Assembly: GCA_016787705.1 (NCBI GenBank)
Contig: JAEUTP010000027.1
Span: 1 to 64,000 of the forward strand
Reading direction: 5' to 3'
From: Bacteroidia bacterium
GTDB lineage: Bacteria > Bacteroidota > Bacteroidia > B-17B0 > Aurantibacillaceae
DNA: 64,000 bases
The notes beneath the pieces were generated by a model. It worked only from the letters and a program-made list of their open reading frames with translations, searched no databases and had not been told where the DNA came from. Of this stretch, positions 17,362-26,653 are shown one piece after another. Made by a program: the position numbers and the translations under genes. Each line of letters starts with the position of its first letter. The stretch's first letter is position 1.

Positions 17362-18045
17362 TTAATTTTCTTTTAGGATATAACCCATACCCACTTGGGT
17401 GTGAATTAGTTTTTTTGTAAAATCTTTATCAATTTTTTTTCGCAGATAAAATATATAAAGGTCAATTACATTTGTGCCAGTATCAAACGTAATGTCCCAT
17501 ATTTTTTCAGCAATATCGACCCGTGATAATACCCTGCCTTTATTTCTCAATAGATATTCCAATAAAAAAAACTCCTTTGCCGTTAGATCGATGGTTTTTC
17601 CTGCGCGTTTCACTACCTTGCTATTAGTGTCCATTTCAAGATCGGCAATACGCAAAACAGATTCTAACAAGGGTTGGGCTTTTGACCGTTTAATGATGGA
17701 TTTTACACGTGCCAGTAATTCTTCAAATTCAAATGGTTTTACAAGATAATCATCGGCGCCAATATCAAAGCCATGTACTTTATCGCTTGTTGTGCCGAGC
17801 GCTGTAAGCATTAAAATAGGTGTTTTTATATTATTTCTCCTGAGTTTTTCGCAAACATCAAATCCGTTTATTACGGGTAAATTCACATCCATTATAATGG
17901 CGTCGTAATGCGCATCTACCGATGTGGCCATTCTTAAGGCTATATTTCCGTCATACGCAACTTCGGTGTTAAAGCCCTGAAGTTCCAACCCCTTTTTTAA
18001 AAACGAGGCTACTTTTGGTTCATCTTCAACAATCAAAATATCCAT
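17362..18045 (-). CDS. OmpR-family response regulator (metal efflux)
   Basis: The receiver domain (residues 1-115) has the acidic pair ED at 7-8, phospho-acceptor Asp in DVNLP (about 53), Thr in MLTALG and Lys in VKPF. A winged-helix DNA-binding domain (about 130-225) follows, with LTAKEFFLLEYLLRNKGRVLSR-like and VDLYIFYLRKKID segments. It pairs with the kinase 2 bp downstream and probably binds the ATTAG repeats before czcC. A perfect TAAATTTG box lies 18 nt before the ATG. Confidence 0.87.
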   Translation of the reverse strand: MDILIVEDEPKVASFLKKGLELQGFNTEVAYDGNIALRMATSVDAHYDAIIMDVNLPVINGFDVCEKLRRNNIKTPILMLTALGTTSDKVHGFDIGADDYLVKPFEFEELLARVKSIIKRSKAQPLLESVLRIADLEMDTNSKVVKRAGKTIDLTAKEFFLLEYLLRNKGRVLSRVDIAEKIWDITFDTGTNVIDLYIFYLRKKIDKDFTKKLIHTQVGMGYILKEN

Positions 18046-18063
18046 GTCAAGTAAATTGTATTA

Positions 18064-18071
18064 CAAATTTA
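18064..18071 (-). promoter_or_regulatory. -7 box TAAATTTG of the metal two-component operon
   Basis: This perfect TAnnTTTG on the minus strand lies 18 nt before the regulator ATG, giving a short leader. Confidence 0.55.
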
Positions 18072-18137
18072 GTTTATTAATAATTGCAGAGATTATAATA
18101 ATATTAGAATTAAGTAAAAAGCTGAAAGATTCTCACC

Positions 18138-19010
18138 TCAATTGTTAATAGTTGTAAAATAATAACAGACGCAAATGAGAAAACCTTGCAAAAGCATTGT
18201 ACCATCCAATATAAAATAATGGTAATGTGTGAGTGATTTTATTTTTTTACTGTTCAAAAAAAGTAAAGTTGTAAATGCTGATATGATAAATGCAGGCAAA
18301 ATAAACGCAAGCGAAGTTTTATAGTAATGAAAACAACACACTACTAAAAAAAGCACCATGTATACATTACCAACCAGCAAGGCTTTTTTCTCACCAATAA
18401 TTAAAGGAATAGTCTGCAAGCCCGTTTGTTCGTCACTTTTCATATCACGAATATCAAAAGGAATAGTGATGGCAAACACAAAAATAAAACGCTCAATAAG
18501 CATGTTTATAACGTGCCATTTGCCAAACGTTTGGCCACATTGTATAATGGGCAATAAAATGGTTGTTGCTGCCCATACCATTGAAATAAGGAAGATTTTA
18601 AGGCAAGGAATTTCTCTAAGCCTGAAAATTATTTTTTTTGTTTTAAAAACAGGTAATGAATAAAATAAGGTAACAACACCAATGGGGAAAAGTGTAATAA
18701 GCACAATTTTTTTTGCCAGAGCTACTGCAATAGAAAAACCCACAACAGACGCGCTTACTAAAACGTAAAATGCAATTTTATTGTTTTTTACCCAACTATG
18801 CTTTTCATTATTAAGTGAAGCAGGATTGGTAATAATAGTTATAAGCCTGTGTAAATTATACTCGAATATGGTTGCAAAAAAAATAATGAATAAATAAGGA
18901 TGTAATTGCGGTTGCATACCTAACTGCACTTGTGTACCCAATGTTAATGCCACGGCAGCTAATGAAATATAAATATTTGTATTGATTATGAAATTAAAGA
19001 TTTTCAACAA
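18138..19010 (-). CDS. UbiA-superfamily membrane protein, atypical
   Basis: The 290-residue protein has about eight or nine membrane helices. The second Asp-rich motif of UbiA prenyltransferases is clear (DIRDMKSDEQTGLQTIP, about residues 195-211). The first motif, normally NDxxDxxxD, is replaced by EYNLHRL near residue 52. A family member with only one acidic motif may bind the prenyl diphosphate differently or have lost transferase activity. The start is TTG (19008-19010), with an in-frame stop just before it. There is no partner gene to suggest a quinone or heme pathway; the porin gene upstream on the same strand is 69 bp away. Confidence 0.65.
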   Translation of the reverse strand: MLKIFNFIINTNIYISLAAVALTLGTQVQLGMQPQLHPYLFIIFFATIFEYNLHRLITIITNPASLNNEKHSWVKNNKIAFYVLVSASVVGFSIAVALAKKIVLITLFPIGVVTLFYSLPVFKTKKIIFRLREIPCLKIFLISMVWAATTILLPIIQCGQTFGKWHVINMLIERFIFVFAITIPFDIRDMKSDEQTGLQTIPLIIGEKKALLVGNVYMVLFLVVCCFHYYKTSLAFILPAFIISAFTTLLFLNSKKIKSLTHYHYFILDGTMLLQGFLICVCYYFTTINN

Positions 19011-19079
19011 CTCTCATTTAATTTATGATCTTAAAGTTAAACGATTAAAGCAATACAAAATACCTTTATAGCTGTTTTT

Positions 19080-20453
19080 TTAAAAAGCTACCTGGTATTG
19101 TAAAATAATCTGCCCTCTTCTAGCACTTTTTGTTTCGTGTATATCACCGGTTAAAGGATCAGTATTAAAGATTGGTCTGCTTTGATAATCAAGTGATAGT
19201 TTAGAATTTTGTCCGCTCATTATCCAGTTAAAACCAACATTATAAACTAATGTAGGGTCTTTTAATTTTTGATAATTCGCGTAAATTCCAGATACGTAAG
19301 GCTGCAAAGTGCCTTGTCTTTTTAGCAGATCTTTTTTAAACAAGTAGGCGGCTTGTAAATAAATAACCTGCCCAGTACCAACTAAAGGAAAGGCGTTGCC
19401 GGCACCATTAAAACTTGGAATAGAAGGTCCGCCAATACCCGTGGCGGTATTCATAACGGCTGCGTTTCTAATGTAATTTGGTCCAAAATCATAGCTTAAA
19501 AAAGCTGCATAAGCAGTTACTGCGTTTTGCTTGTCCTTATTAAAGTAATAATCAAAAAACACATCAGCACCAATTTGCTGAAGCGCAGTGTATCTTATTG
19601 TTGTATCTATTGCAGAATTGCGATAAACCATGGCATCTTTTTGAAATTGAAAACCCGAGCCAATATTAAAAACACGTTTTTTTCCTAAATACGAACCCAT
19701 CATATAAGGCACCTGGTTAGCTTCTTTATCTAAAAACTGCCACATAAAATAACCCTGGTAATTAACCTCAGGTGCTTTAGAAGAAAAATAAGCAGTATTT
19801 GTTGCTGTAATTGCCAATGAACCTGTTGGTATGGATTGAATTGGATATAGTGCATTTTGAATTGGAAGTGGATTTGCCGCCGACAGTCTATAATCAAAAC
19901 TACCTATTTTACCTTTGGCAAATACACCTAATCGTCTTACAAACTGATCGTTCACATCGTTTGTTGTTTCTTGTACAGTTGGCAAATCCATTGCAAGGAT
20001 ACTCGAAACAGAAGAAGAGGAAAATCTCGCAGTGCCATTCCACCCATGTAAACCACCCCCTAATATTAAATGATTTTTGTATACGTTATATTCCGCAGTA
20101 ACATCATGGAAAAATAATCCTGTTTTGCGTACTGAAAGAGTATTTAAATTGTTGATACCGAATTGCGCATAAAAAAAAACTTTATTTGTTACCTGAGCCA
20201 ATGTTTGATAACGCACTCGTCGTAAACCTACATCATAAGTGTCATCTTTTGGTGTACCGTAAACAGTTGACCCGGGATTGTTTTGATTATACCTTAACCA
20301 GATCTGAGCAAGCCCTGTACCTTTTACATAGCATGTGCTATCATCATTCAGGTATATTTTTAAACCGTCTTTAAAACGTACACCGGTTAAAGTACTTTGA
20401 GCAATTGCTATTATTGTTAAAGAACAAAGAAATATTAAAATTATTTTTCTCAT
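19080..20453 (-). CDS. Outer-membrane porin-like beta-barrel protein
   Basis: The 457-residue protein has a signal peptide (to about residue 19, IAQS) and alternating hydrophobic strands with aromatic girdle residues throughout, and it ends in an aromatic residue (QYQVAF), as outer-membrane barrels do. N-terminal features (GLKIYLNDDSTCYVKGTGLAQIW) resemble porin-like proteins of Bacteroidota that are annotated near the phosphate-selective porin group. It is probably a 16-18 strand general or anion porin. It is transcribed away from the M28 peptidase, sharing a 115-bp divergent promoter region. Confidence 0.65.
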   Translation of the reverse strand: MRKIILIFLCSLTIIAIAQSTLTGVRFKDGLKIYLNDDSTCYVKGTGLAQIWLRYNQNNPGSTVYGTPKDDTYDVGLRRVRYQTLAQVTNKVFFYAQFGINNLNTLSVRKTGLFFHDVTAEYNVYKNHLILGGGLHGWNGTARFSSSSVSSILAMDLPTVQETTNDVNDQFVRRLGVFAKGKIGSFDYRLSAANPLPIQNALYPIQSIPTGSLAITATNTAYFSSKAPEVNYQGYFMWQFLDKEANQVPYMMGSYLGKKRVFNIGSGFQFQKDAMVYRNSAIDTTIRYTALQQIGADVFFDYYFNKDKQNAVTAYAAFLSYDFGPNYIRNAAVMNTATGIGGPSIPSFNGAGNAFPLVGTGQVIYLQAAYLFKKDLLKRQGTLQPYVSGIYANYQKLKDPTLVYNVGFNWIMSGQNSKLSLDYQSRPIFNTDPLTGDIHETKSARRGQIILQYQVAF

Positions 20454-20556
20454 TTTAAAACAATAAATATAAACAGCAGTTACAGTAAATTATAAATTTT
20501 GAATAAATAGTAATGAACATATTTAAGAATAAGTACCTGCAAGTTAGTTTTATGTT

Positions 20557-20564
20557 TAATTTTG
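20557..20564 (+). promoter_or_regulatory. -7 box TAATTTTG, 4 nt before the ATG of the M28 peptidase
   Basis: This perfect TAnnTTTG ends 4 nt before ATG 20569, so the transcript should start at or beside the start codon (leaderless). No obvious TTTG -33 element. Confidence 0.6.
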
Positions 20565-20568
20565 CATT

Positions 20569-21801
20569 ATGCGTTTAAATTTAGTGTTTTTTTTAGGGAT
20601 TTTTTTAACAGGCTCGTTTGTTTTAAAAAGTCAGGATATTATAATAAAAGGTATTAAAGAGGATATTTCTTTTTTAGCATCCGATAAATTAAAAGGAAGA
20701 GGAACTTCTTCTCCTGAAGAAGTGATGGCAGCGCAATACATTGCGCAAAAGTTTAAAAAGAACGGACTGATACCTTTTAATAATTCTTATCTAAAGCCGT
20801 TTACCTATAAAAAAAATACAAATCCGCATGATACATCTATAGCAAGTGTTAAAGAAAAAAAAGCCAATAATGTGGTTGGATTTTTAGATAATAAGGCTCT
20901 GTATACAATAGTAATCGGCGCGCATTATGATCATTTGGGACTTGGGCATGATCATAATAGTTTAGATGCCAACCCGGATGGAAAGATACACAATGGTGCA
21001 GATGATAATGCAAGTGGTACTGCTGGCGTAATTGCCCTGTCAGAACATTTTAGCAAGAATAAAATAAAAGAGCCATTTAATTTTTTGTTTATCTGTTTTA
21101 GCGGAGAAGAACTAGGGCTTTTAGGCTCAAAAAAATATTGCGATAATCCGGATATTGAATTAGGTAAGATCAATTATATGATAAACATGGATATGATAGG
21201 AAGACTTAACGATTCAACCAAAAAATTACTGGTTTACGGTGTTGGAACATCGCCGGTTTGGGTGCCATTAATAGATTCTCTTAAAACTGATTTCGGTATT
21301 AAAAAAGATAGTAGTGGAATAGGGCCAAGCGATCAGACATCTTTTTATTTAAAAGATATTCCGGTACTACATTTTTTTACAGGGCAACATAGCGATTACC
21401 ATAAGCCGGGCGACGATATTGAAAAAATAAATTATAAAGGTGAAGCAGACGTTTTAAATTACATTGCAAAGCTTATTGAAAAAACATTTAACTATGATAA
21501 ATTAGAATTCATAAAAACACGAACACCTGATACCGGTAAAGGTAGTTTTAAAGTTACTATGGGCGTAATGCCGGATTATGCTTTTGAAGGTGAAGGAATG
21601 CGAATTGATGGAGTTACCGATGGACGACCTGCAAATAAAGCCGGAATTTTAAAAGGAGATATTGTAAAAAAGATAGGTACTGTAGATGTTAAAAATGTAC
21701 AGGACTATATGAAAGGTTTATCTGAATTTAAGAAAGGTGATACTGCACCGGTTGAGATCATAAGAAACGGGGAAGTAAAAAAGTTTAACATTACTTTCTA
21801 A
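20569..21801 (+). CDS. Secreted M28 zinc aminopeptidase with C-terminal PDZ domain
   Basis: The signal peptide runs to about residue 21 (LKSQ). The M28 catalytic domain has its two-zinc ligands in view: His and Asp in AHYDHLG (about 118-124), Asp in GADDNASG (about 143-150), the Glu pair in SGEELGLLGS (about 178), Asp in MDMIGR (about 211) and His in HSDYHKPGDD (about 279-286). Residues about 310-410 form a PDZ-like domain (GMRIDGVTDGRPANKAGILKGDIV...). Such enzymes are periplasmic or surface aminopeptidases that trim N-terminal residues from peptides. Length and domain order match common Bacteroidota M28-PDZ proteins. It is monocistronic with a probable leaderless mRNA. Confidence 0.88.
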   Translation: MRLNLVFFLGIFLTGSFVLKSQDIIIKGIKEDISFLASDKLKGRGTSSPEEVMAAQYIAQKFKKNGLIPFNNSYLKPFTYKKNTNPHDTSIASVKEKKANNVVGFLDNKALYTIVIGAHYDHLGLGHDHNSLDANPDGKIHNGADDNASGTAGVIALSEHFSKNKIKEPFNFLFICFSGEELGLLGSKKYCDNPDIELGKINYMINMDMIGRLNDSTKKLLVYGVGTSPVWVPLIDSLKTDFGIKKDSSGIGPSDQTSFYLKDIPVLHFFTGQHSDYHKPGDDIEKINYKGEADVLNYIAKLIEKTFNYDKLEFIKTRTPDTGKGSFKVTMGVMPDYAFEGEGMRIDGVTDGRPANKAGILKGDIVKKIGTVDVKNVQDYMKGLSEFKKGDTAPVEIIRNGEVKKFNITF

Positions 21802-21802
21802 T

Positions 21803-22118
21803 TTACTTATTGATCACTTCCATATTATCAAGATCATAATGATCGTTTGATAATGTGAAATTCAAACTTTCAATAAGATCAAAAAAATCGGACGGACTCA
21901 CATTTTACCAGGGTCTTTCCAGAATGCAAGGTGCTTATTTTCTGCTATTTATCTTTCAGATAAATAGTTACTATAAATTCTTTTTTTGCAAATAAACGAA
22001 CTGCTAAAATATGAAAACGCTTAGGTTCATAATAAAGGATATGCTTCGAACAAAACGTTTCAATGGCTGAGTTAGCGTAAAATTTAACCGATATTTTACC
22101 TCCATAATCATTTTCCAT
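21803..22118 (-). pseudogene. Decayed gene of about 105 codons, two frameshifts
   Basis: Read on the minus strand, an ORF from ATG 22118 gives 57 residues (MENDYGGKISVKFYAN... to IVTIYLKDK, stop at 21945-21947). The coding character then continues in a second frame (AENKHLAFWKDPGKM) and in a third (SPSDFFDLIESLNF... to NMEVINK, stop 21803-21805). Joined, these make one plausible soluble protein of about 105 residues. Two shifts within 100 bp suggest a decayed gene, although the first 57 residues could still be made. I do not recognise the family. It accounts for most of the 475-bp gap between the M28 peptidase and the next gene. Confidence 0.45.
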
Positions 22119-22276
22119 AACTTACACATATTAAAATAACACCAAACTTTTTGCACTTACTTTAACCAAAAAAGTGTGAATTTTTCTATGCGTTGGGAAA
22201 ATAAATAGTTGGCATGCAATTATTTGTAACTGAAAAAAAATTGTAGAATGTAGGTAAAGAGTAATGTTTAATGATG

Positions 22277-22474
22277 TTAAGCCTGGTCAAAATTACCTTT
22301 GAAGTCTTTGCGTTTAACAGCACGGTAATCTTGTTTTTTATAGCGATTTAATTGAGGATAATTTTCTAATTCATCAAATTCATCATCAAATTTAGAGTTT
22401 GTTTTCTTTTTTGAATGTGCTTTGAAATTTTTTTCTTTTGACGATTTCCAGTCATGTGCACTTAATGATCCCAT
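22277..22474 (-). CDS. Small highly charged hypothetical protein
   Basis: The 65-residue protein has no signal or membrane segment. It is rich in Lys, Asp, Glu and aromatic residues (SKKKTNSKFDDEFDELE, then NRYKKQDYRAVKRKDF) and is probably largely disordered. Small basic/acidic proteins of this look occur in many Bacteroidota, but I cannot name a family. The ATG sits 16 bp after an in-frame stop and codon use is normal for the window. It stands alone between the decayed gene and the potassium operon porin. Confidence 0.5.
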   Translation of the reverse strand: MGSLSAHDWKSSKEKNFKAHSKKKTNSKFDDEFDELENYPQLNRYKKQDYRAVKRKDFKGNFDQA

Positions 22475-22608
22475 TATGTTAAGTTTTTAGATTATTTAAA
22501 ACTCAATTTTAATACCATTTAGTTTACACTAAAATAATAAAAAAAGTAATTATTTTCTACAGCCTTTTGGGAAAAACCTACACATTTAACATTTTTGTTT
22601 TAGAACTA

Positions 22609-23967
22609 TTAAAGTCTGAAATTCAATACCAGTGTTATCCTGTTCTCAGTTTTTAGAAGATCCGGTTTCCATGTTGCCTGAGTTAATGGTCCATTGATCC
22701 ATCCAGAAGGAGAGGTTGTGCCACCATGACCGGCAAAATATGGTAAATTGGCTTCGCGATGTCCATATTCAATTCTGAATGTAAAATAATCGTTTGGCAT
22801 AAAATCTAAAGTTGCAGTTCCCTGCATGATCTCAATTGGTTTGTATGGATCTGAAGTAAATGAAGTTGAATAATCATTAGGCAAAACAGGAGATGGAGAA
22901 AAAGAAAGATAATTTCCACCATTAGCAACATAATCGGCTCGTAAACTTAAAGCCATTTTGTTTTTGTTTAACCAGAGCCGGTTGGTTAGCGAAATGCCGT
23001 ACATAAAATGTTGTTTGGAAGTTATTGTATCAACCTTACTCATCCCTTGTTGAAAACCATAATGTGTATTTATGCTAAGTGCTGCTTGAGAAATTTTTGC
23101 TGACGTAGGTTTATTAAAGTAACGCACAACAATGCTATTATCATGGTGAAATCGTAAACGTTTAGATTGGTTACCCAAAGTATCCGGATCCTGTGTATCG
23201 TGGCCATAATAAAAATTAGCAACCAGTTGTAAATTTTCTGTTGGTCGGTAATAAGTGGAACTGCCCAGGCCAGGAGCTTTACTAAAACTATTATAGGTTT
23301 GCCAGCCATTTAAAACCCATAATTCTTGCTTTAATTTTTTTGACGGGTACATTTGAATGCGTGCACCCTGAAAATAAAAAGGTGTAAAATCACATACCAT
23401 CGAACGCTGGTAGCACCAATTATCCTGAAGCATATAACTTTCAAGACCAATGTAACTCATAAATATGCCCGCTTCAATATTTATTCCGTACCATTTATTA
23501 AAATGATAACCCGCAGCTGCTTCACGAATAAATTTTAAATTCCCTGTTCCTGTATTTCTGCCACGGTTAATACTTGCGTCGAGTTCTTGTACAATATGTT
23601 GCATGGCCCCATATTGTAACCATAAACGACCAATACAATTTTTGTAACCCGATTCTACGCCAATACTCGCAAGATTAATGGTTGTTTCTTTATGCCTGCC
23701 AATTGTAGAAGATGCTGTTTGTGTATTATCAATAGGGTCAGAAAAGTTATAATTAAAATAACTGTCAACATAAACAGTTCCTGCAAGAACCGTTTCTCCT
23801 TTTTTATCATTTAAAATTAATGGCGGATTTTTTATACGGCTTTGCCCATTTATCCAGCTAAGGTCCATTCCGTCAAATGGTATTTTTTGGTTTGTTAATG
23901 AATCGTTTTGCGAAGGCAAAGTGATTGCCGCTATCATGCAAAGCACGATCAGTACTGTTGTTTTCAT
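22609..23967 (-). CDS. Outer-membrane beta-barrel porin (BBP2/OmpL-like) of the potassium operon
   Basis: The 452-residue protein has a signal peptide (to about residue 19) and a barrel pattern of amphipathic strands ending in LVLNFRL. Features such as TVYVDSYFNYNFSDP near the mature N-terminus and repeated GxxxxYxF strands resemble the putative beta-barrel porin-2 group. It is the last gene of a minus-strand set, kdpD-like, kdpE-like, kup, this gene (43 bp after kup). The position suggests that it lets K+ or counter-ions cross the outer membrane for Kup; this is inference from context. Confidence 0.65.
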   Translation of the reverse strand: MKTTVLIVLCMIAAITLPSQNDSLTNQKIPFDGMDLSWINGQSRIKNPPLILNDKKGETVLAGTVYVDSYFNYNFSDPIDNTQTASSTIGRHKETTINLASIGVESGYKNCIGRLWLQYGAMQHIVQELDASINRGRNTGTGNLKFIREAAAGYHFNKWYGINIEAGIFMSYIGLESYMLQDNWCYQRSMVCDFTPFYFQGARIQMYPSKKLKQELWVLNGWQTYNSFSKAPGLGSSTYYRPTENLQLVANFYYGHDTQDPDTLGNQSKRLRFHHDNSIVVRYFNKPTSAKISQAALSINTHYGFQQGMSKVDTITSKQHFMYGISLTNRLWLNKNKMALSLRADYVANGGNYLSFSPSPVLPNDYSTSFTSDPYKPIEIMQGTATLDFMPNDYFTFRIEYGHREANLPYFAGHGGTTSPSGWINGPLTQATWKPDLLKTENRITLVLNFRL

Positions 23968-24010
23968 ACGATTTTATTTAGTAATTAGTTATTTTGTTTA
24001 TAAACTGTTT

Positions 24011-25957
24011 TTATCCAATACGTTTCATTTGCATTTCTTTTGGCTGATTGATCACAAATGGAAATTTTTCAACTTTCACCGAACTGCTGTCGAGTCCAAA
24101 TGCTTTTGCTTCGCTTAAACTGTATTTTTTTAAGAAGAAATAAATACTCAGCACTATCTTTTCAAATGCCGGAAGATCGTTATCATAAGAAAGGAATTTT
24201 TCGAGCACAACAAATTTAAAATCACCTATCACATTATTTTTATTTAAAGATTCGTAGCGACTCGTAATATCCACTTCCTTATTCTTTACCATATCCTGTA
24301 CAACTTTTCTGAACATTAAATTTATTTTTGGTGCTACCCTAAATCCTAATCTAAAATCTATTCTTATAATGTCATTATCTGCAATATGCGTTACTTTATA
24401 ATCCATGCGGTATGGTTCATTCATAACATCAACGTGTACAAACCAATACACATCTGCTTTTTTAGGTCGTTTTTGCAGAATGGAGTAAATTATTTTCGCT
24501 TCTATCTCATCAGGATTATTAGCGCTTGTCATATATACAAGATGCGTTGCGTATTTTTGAAGCGAATCATCATTGCTAAGGTCAATAAGTAGTTGTTTAT
24601 GGTCGTCAAATTTCACCATATCTACATAACGTTTGCCTATTTTTTTAGAAAGGTGCCATACGGTCATTATTACTATTAAACACGCCGCTATTAGTAAGGT
24701 TATCCAACCACCATGAGAAAATTTGCTGAGATTAGCACCTAAAAAAGATAATTCGATAATAAAGTACACTGTAATAATAAAATAGATAAAATATTTATTG
24801 TAACGTTTCATATGCATGTAAAAATTAAGAAGGGTTGTGGTCATTAACATGCATAATATAATGGCGAGACCATAAGCACTTTCCATATTTGAAGACTCTC
24901 TGAAATAAAGTACAACCATAATACAGCCGCTTAACAATAACCAATTAAGCGATGGTATATATATCTGTCCTTTTAAAATTGTTGGGTATTTTACTTTCAC
25001 CTTTGGCCACAAATGTAAACGCATGGCTTCATTAATAAGTGTGAATGAACCGCTAATTAACGCCTGTGATGCAATAACAGCAGCAATTGTGGCAATAACA
25101 ATTCCAAAAGGTAAAAAAGATTCGGGCATTATTGCGTAAAATGGGTTACTTGATTTAAACAAGTCTAACTTTTGCCCCTGGTGCGAAATAAGCCAGGCAC
25201 CTTGGCCGAAATAATTTAGCACTAACATTGTTTTCACAAAGATCCAGGAGACCCTAATGTTATTTTTTCCACAATGCCCAAGATCTGAGTATAATGCCTC
25301 CGCACCCGTTGTACAGAGAAATATTGCGCCAAGTATTAAAATACCTGAGGGATGCGTTGCAAGTAATTTATATGTATAATAAGGGTTTAGCGCAGATAGG
25401 ATTGACCAATTGCCGGAAAGTTGCATCACACCTAAAATACCCAGCATTAAAAACCATAAGGTCATTAAGGGACCAAAAAATTTTCCGATAAAACCTGTTC
25501 CAAATTGCTGAATAAAGAATAACGCGAATAAAATACTTATAACAAGTGGTACAGTATTGAGTTCGGGATTAAAAAAACGTAAACCTTCAACCGCTGCTGA
25601 CACAGATATTGGTGGTGTAATAATTCCATCAGCTAATAAGGCACTTCCTCCAATAACAGCGGGCACCAATAACCATTTAAATTTGCTTCTCCTTACCAAA
25701 GTAAATAAAGAAAAGATCCCACCTTCGCCATTATTATCTGCACGTAAAGTAAGTATCACATACTTTATGGTTGTTTGTAATGTTAGCGTCCAAAAAACTG
25801 CAGATATGGCGCCTTTTACAATATTGGCATCAATGGTATCTTTGCCAATAATAGCGCTCATTACGTAGAGTGGTGATGTTCCAATATCACCAAAAATTAT
25901 ACCAAGCGTTACTAATAAGCCACCAAGTGTTACTTTATTTATGTGAGTACTTTTCAT
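24011..25957 (-). CDS. kup: Kup-type low-affinity potassium transporter
   Basis: The 648-residue protein has the Kup/HAK/KUP layout: 12 membrane helices in the first 440 residues and a cytoplasmic C-terminal domain of about 200. Diagnostic N-terminal motifs are GGLLVTLGIIFGDIGTSPLYV (about residues 12-32) and DNNGEGGIFSLFTLVRR (about 74-90). It imports K+ with protons. The gene begins 3 bp after the KdpE-like regulator stop, so it is co-transcribed with its probable regulators. No kdpFABC genes are present in the window. Confidence 0.93.
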   Translation of the reverse strand: MKSTHINKVTLGGLLVTLGIIFGDIGTSPLYVMSAIIGKDTIDANIVKGAISAVFWTLTLQTTIKYVILTLRADNNGEGGIFSLFTLVRRSKFKWLLVPAVIGGSALLADGIITPPISVSAAVEGLRFFNPELNTVPLVISILFALFFIQQFGTGFIGKFFGPLMTLWFLMLGILGVMQLSGNWSILSALNPYYTYKLLATHPSGILILGAIFLCTTGAEALYSDLGHCGKNNIRVSWIFVKTMLVLNYFGQGAWLISHQGQKLDLFKSSNPFYAIMPESFLPFGIVIATIAAVIASQALISGSFTLINEAMRLHLWPKVKVKYPTILKGQIYIPSLNWLLLSGCIMVVLYFRESSNMESAYGLAIILCMLMTTTLLNFYMHMKRYNKYFIYFIITVYFIIELSFLGANLSKFSHGGWITLLIAACLIVIMTVWHLSKKIGKRYVDMVKFDDHKQLLIDLSNDDSLQKYATHLVYMTSANNPDEIEAKIIYSILQKRPKKADVYWFVHVDVMNEPYRMDYKVTHIADNDIIRIDFRLGFRVAPKINLMFRKVVQDMVKNKEVDITSRYESLNKNNVIGDFKFVVLEKFLSYDNDLPAFEKIVLSIYFFLKKYSLSEAKAFGLDSSSVKVEKFPFVINQPKEMQMKRIG

Positions 25958-25960
25958 TTT

Positions 25961-26653
25961 TTATAAATTATCTTTTGCAATAAAACGGTAACCAACTCGT
26001 GATTCTGTCATGATATATTCCGGTTTATTTGGATCTGTTTCTATTTTTTTTCTGAGTTGAGCAATGAATACACGCAGGTATTGTGACTGATTAATATAAC
26101 CAGGGCCCCAAATTTCACGCAAAAGGTATTGGTGTGTTAGTACACGGCCTTCGTTTTTTGCAAATAAGGTCAACAGGTCGTATTCGGTTGCAGTAAGTTT
26201 AATTACTTCATTGTTTTTTTTAACTTCCCTGTTAGAGTAGTCAATCTCCAAACCGTTAGTAAAATTAAGTTTGGTTGAATTGTTGGGCAGTAAACTTCTT
26301 ATTGACGATCTTATACGTGCTAAAAGTTCACCCGTTCGAAAAGGCTTCACAAGGTAATCGTTGGCGCCGTTATCAAGCGCTCTAATAATATTTTCTTCAC
26401 TACTTTGAACAGAAAGAATAATAATTGGTTTTGTGAACCATTCACGCAACTTTGTTAACACAAGGTGTCCACTTTCATCAGGTAAACCAAGATCAAGTAA
26501 GATCAGATCAGGGTTACTGTTTTTTGCTAAAGCCAGCCCTTCTTTGGCACTGGCAGCTTCTTTTACTTTAAAATCGCTGGTATGCAACGTGATCTCCAGT
26601 AATTTTCTTATCTGCGCCTCATCATCAATAACTAATATCAGTGGTTGACTCAT
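25961..26653 (-). CDS. kdpE: KdpE-like OmpR-family response regulator
   Basis: The 230-residue regulator has a receiver with DDE acidic residues (about 10-12), phospho-acceptor Asp in LLDLGLPD (about 54), Ser in LSVQS and Lys in VKPF. Its winged-helix domain contains LTATEYDLLTLFAKNEGRVLTH and the C-terminal VGYRF. The receiver text (GLPDESGHLVLTKLREW) and the GPGYINQSQYLRVFIAQLRKKIE stretch are typical of KdpE. The ATG overlaps the kinase stop by 4 nt (ATGA), which couples translation. Its target is probably the operon promoter at 27753-27800. Confidence 0.87.
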   Translation of the reverse strand: MSQPLILVIDDEAQIRKLLEITLHTSDFKVKEAASAKEGLALAKNSNPDLILLDLGLPDESGHLVLTKLREWFTKPIIILSVQSSEENIIRALDNGANDYLVKPFRTGELLARIRSSIRSLLPNNSTKLNFTNGLEIDYSNREVKKNNEVIKLTATEYDLLTLFAKNEGRVLTHQYLLREIWGPGYINQSQYLRVFIAQLRKKIETDPNKPEYIMTESRVGYRFIAKDNL

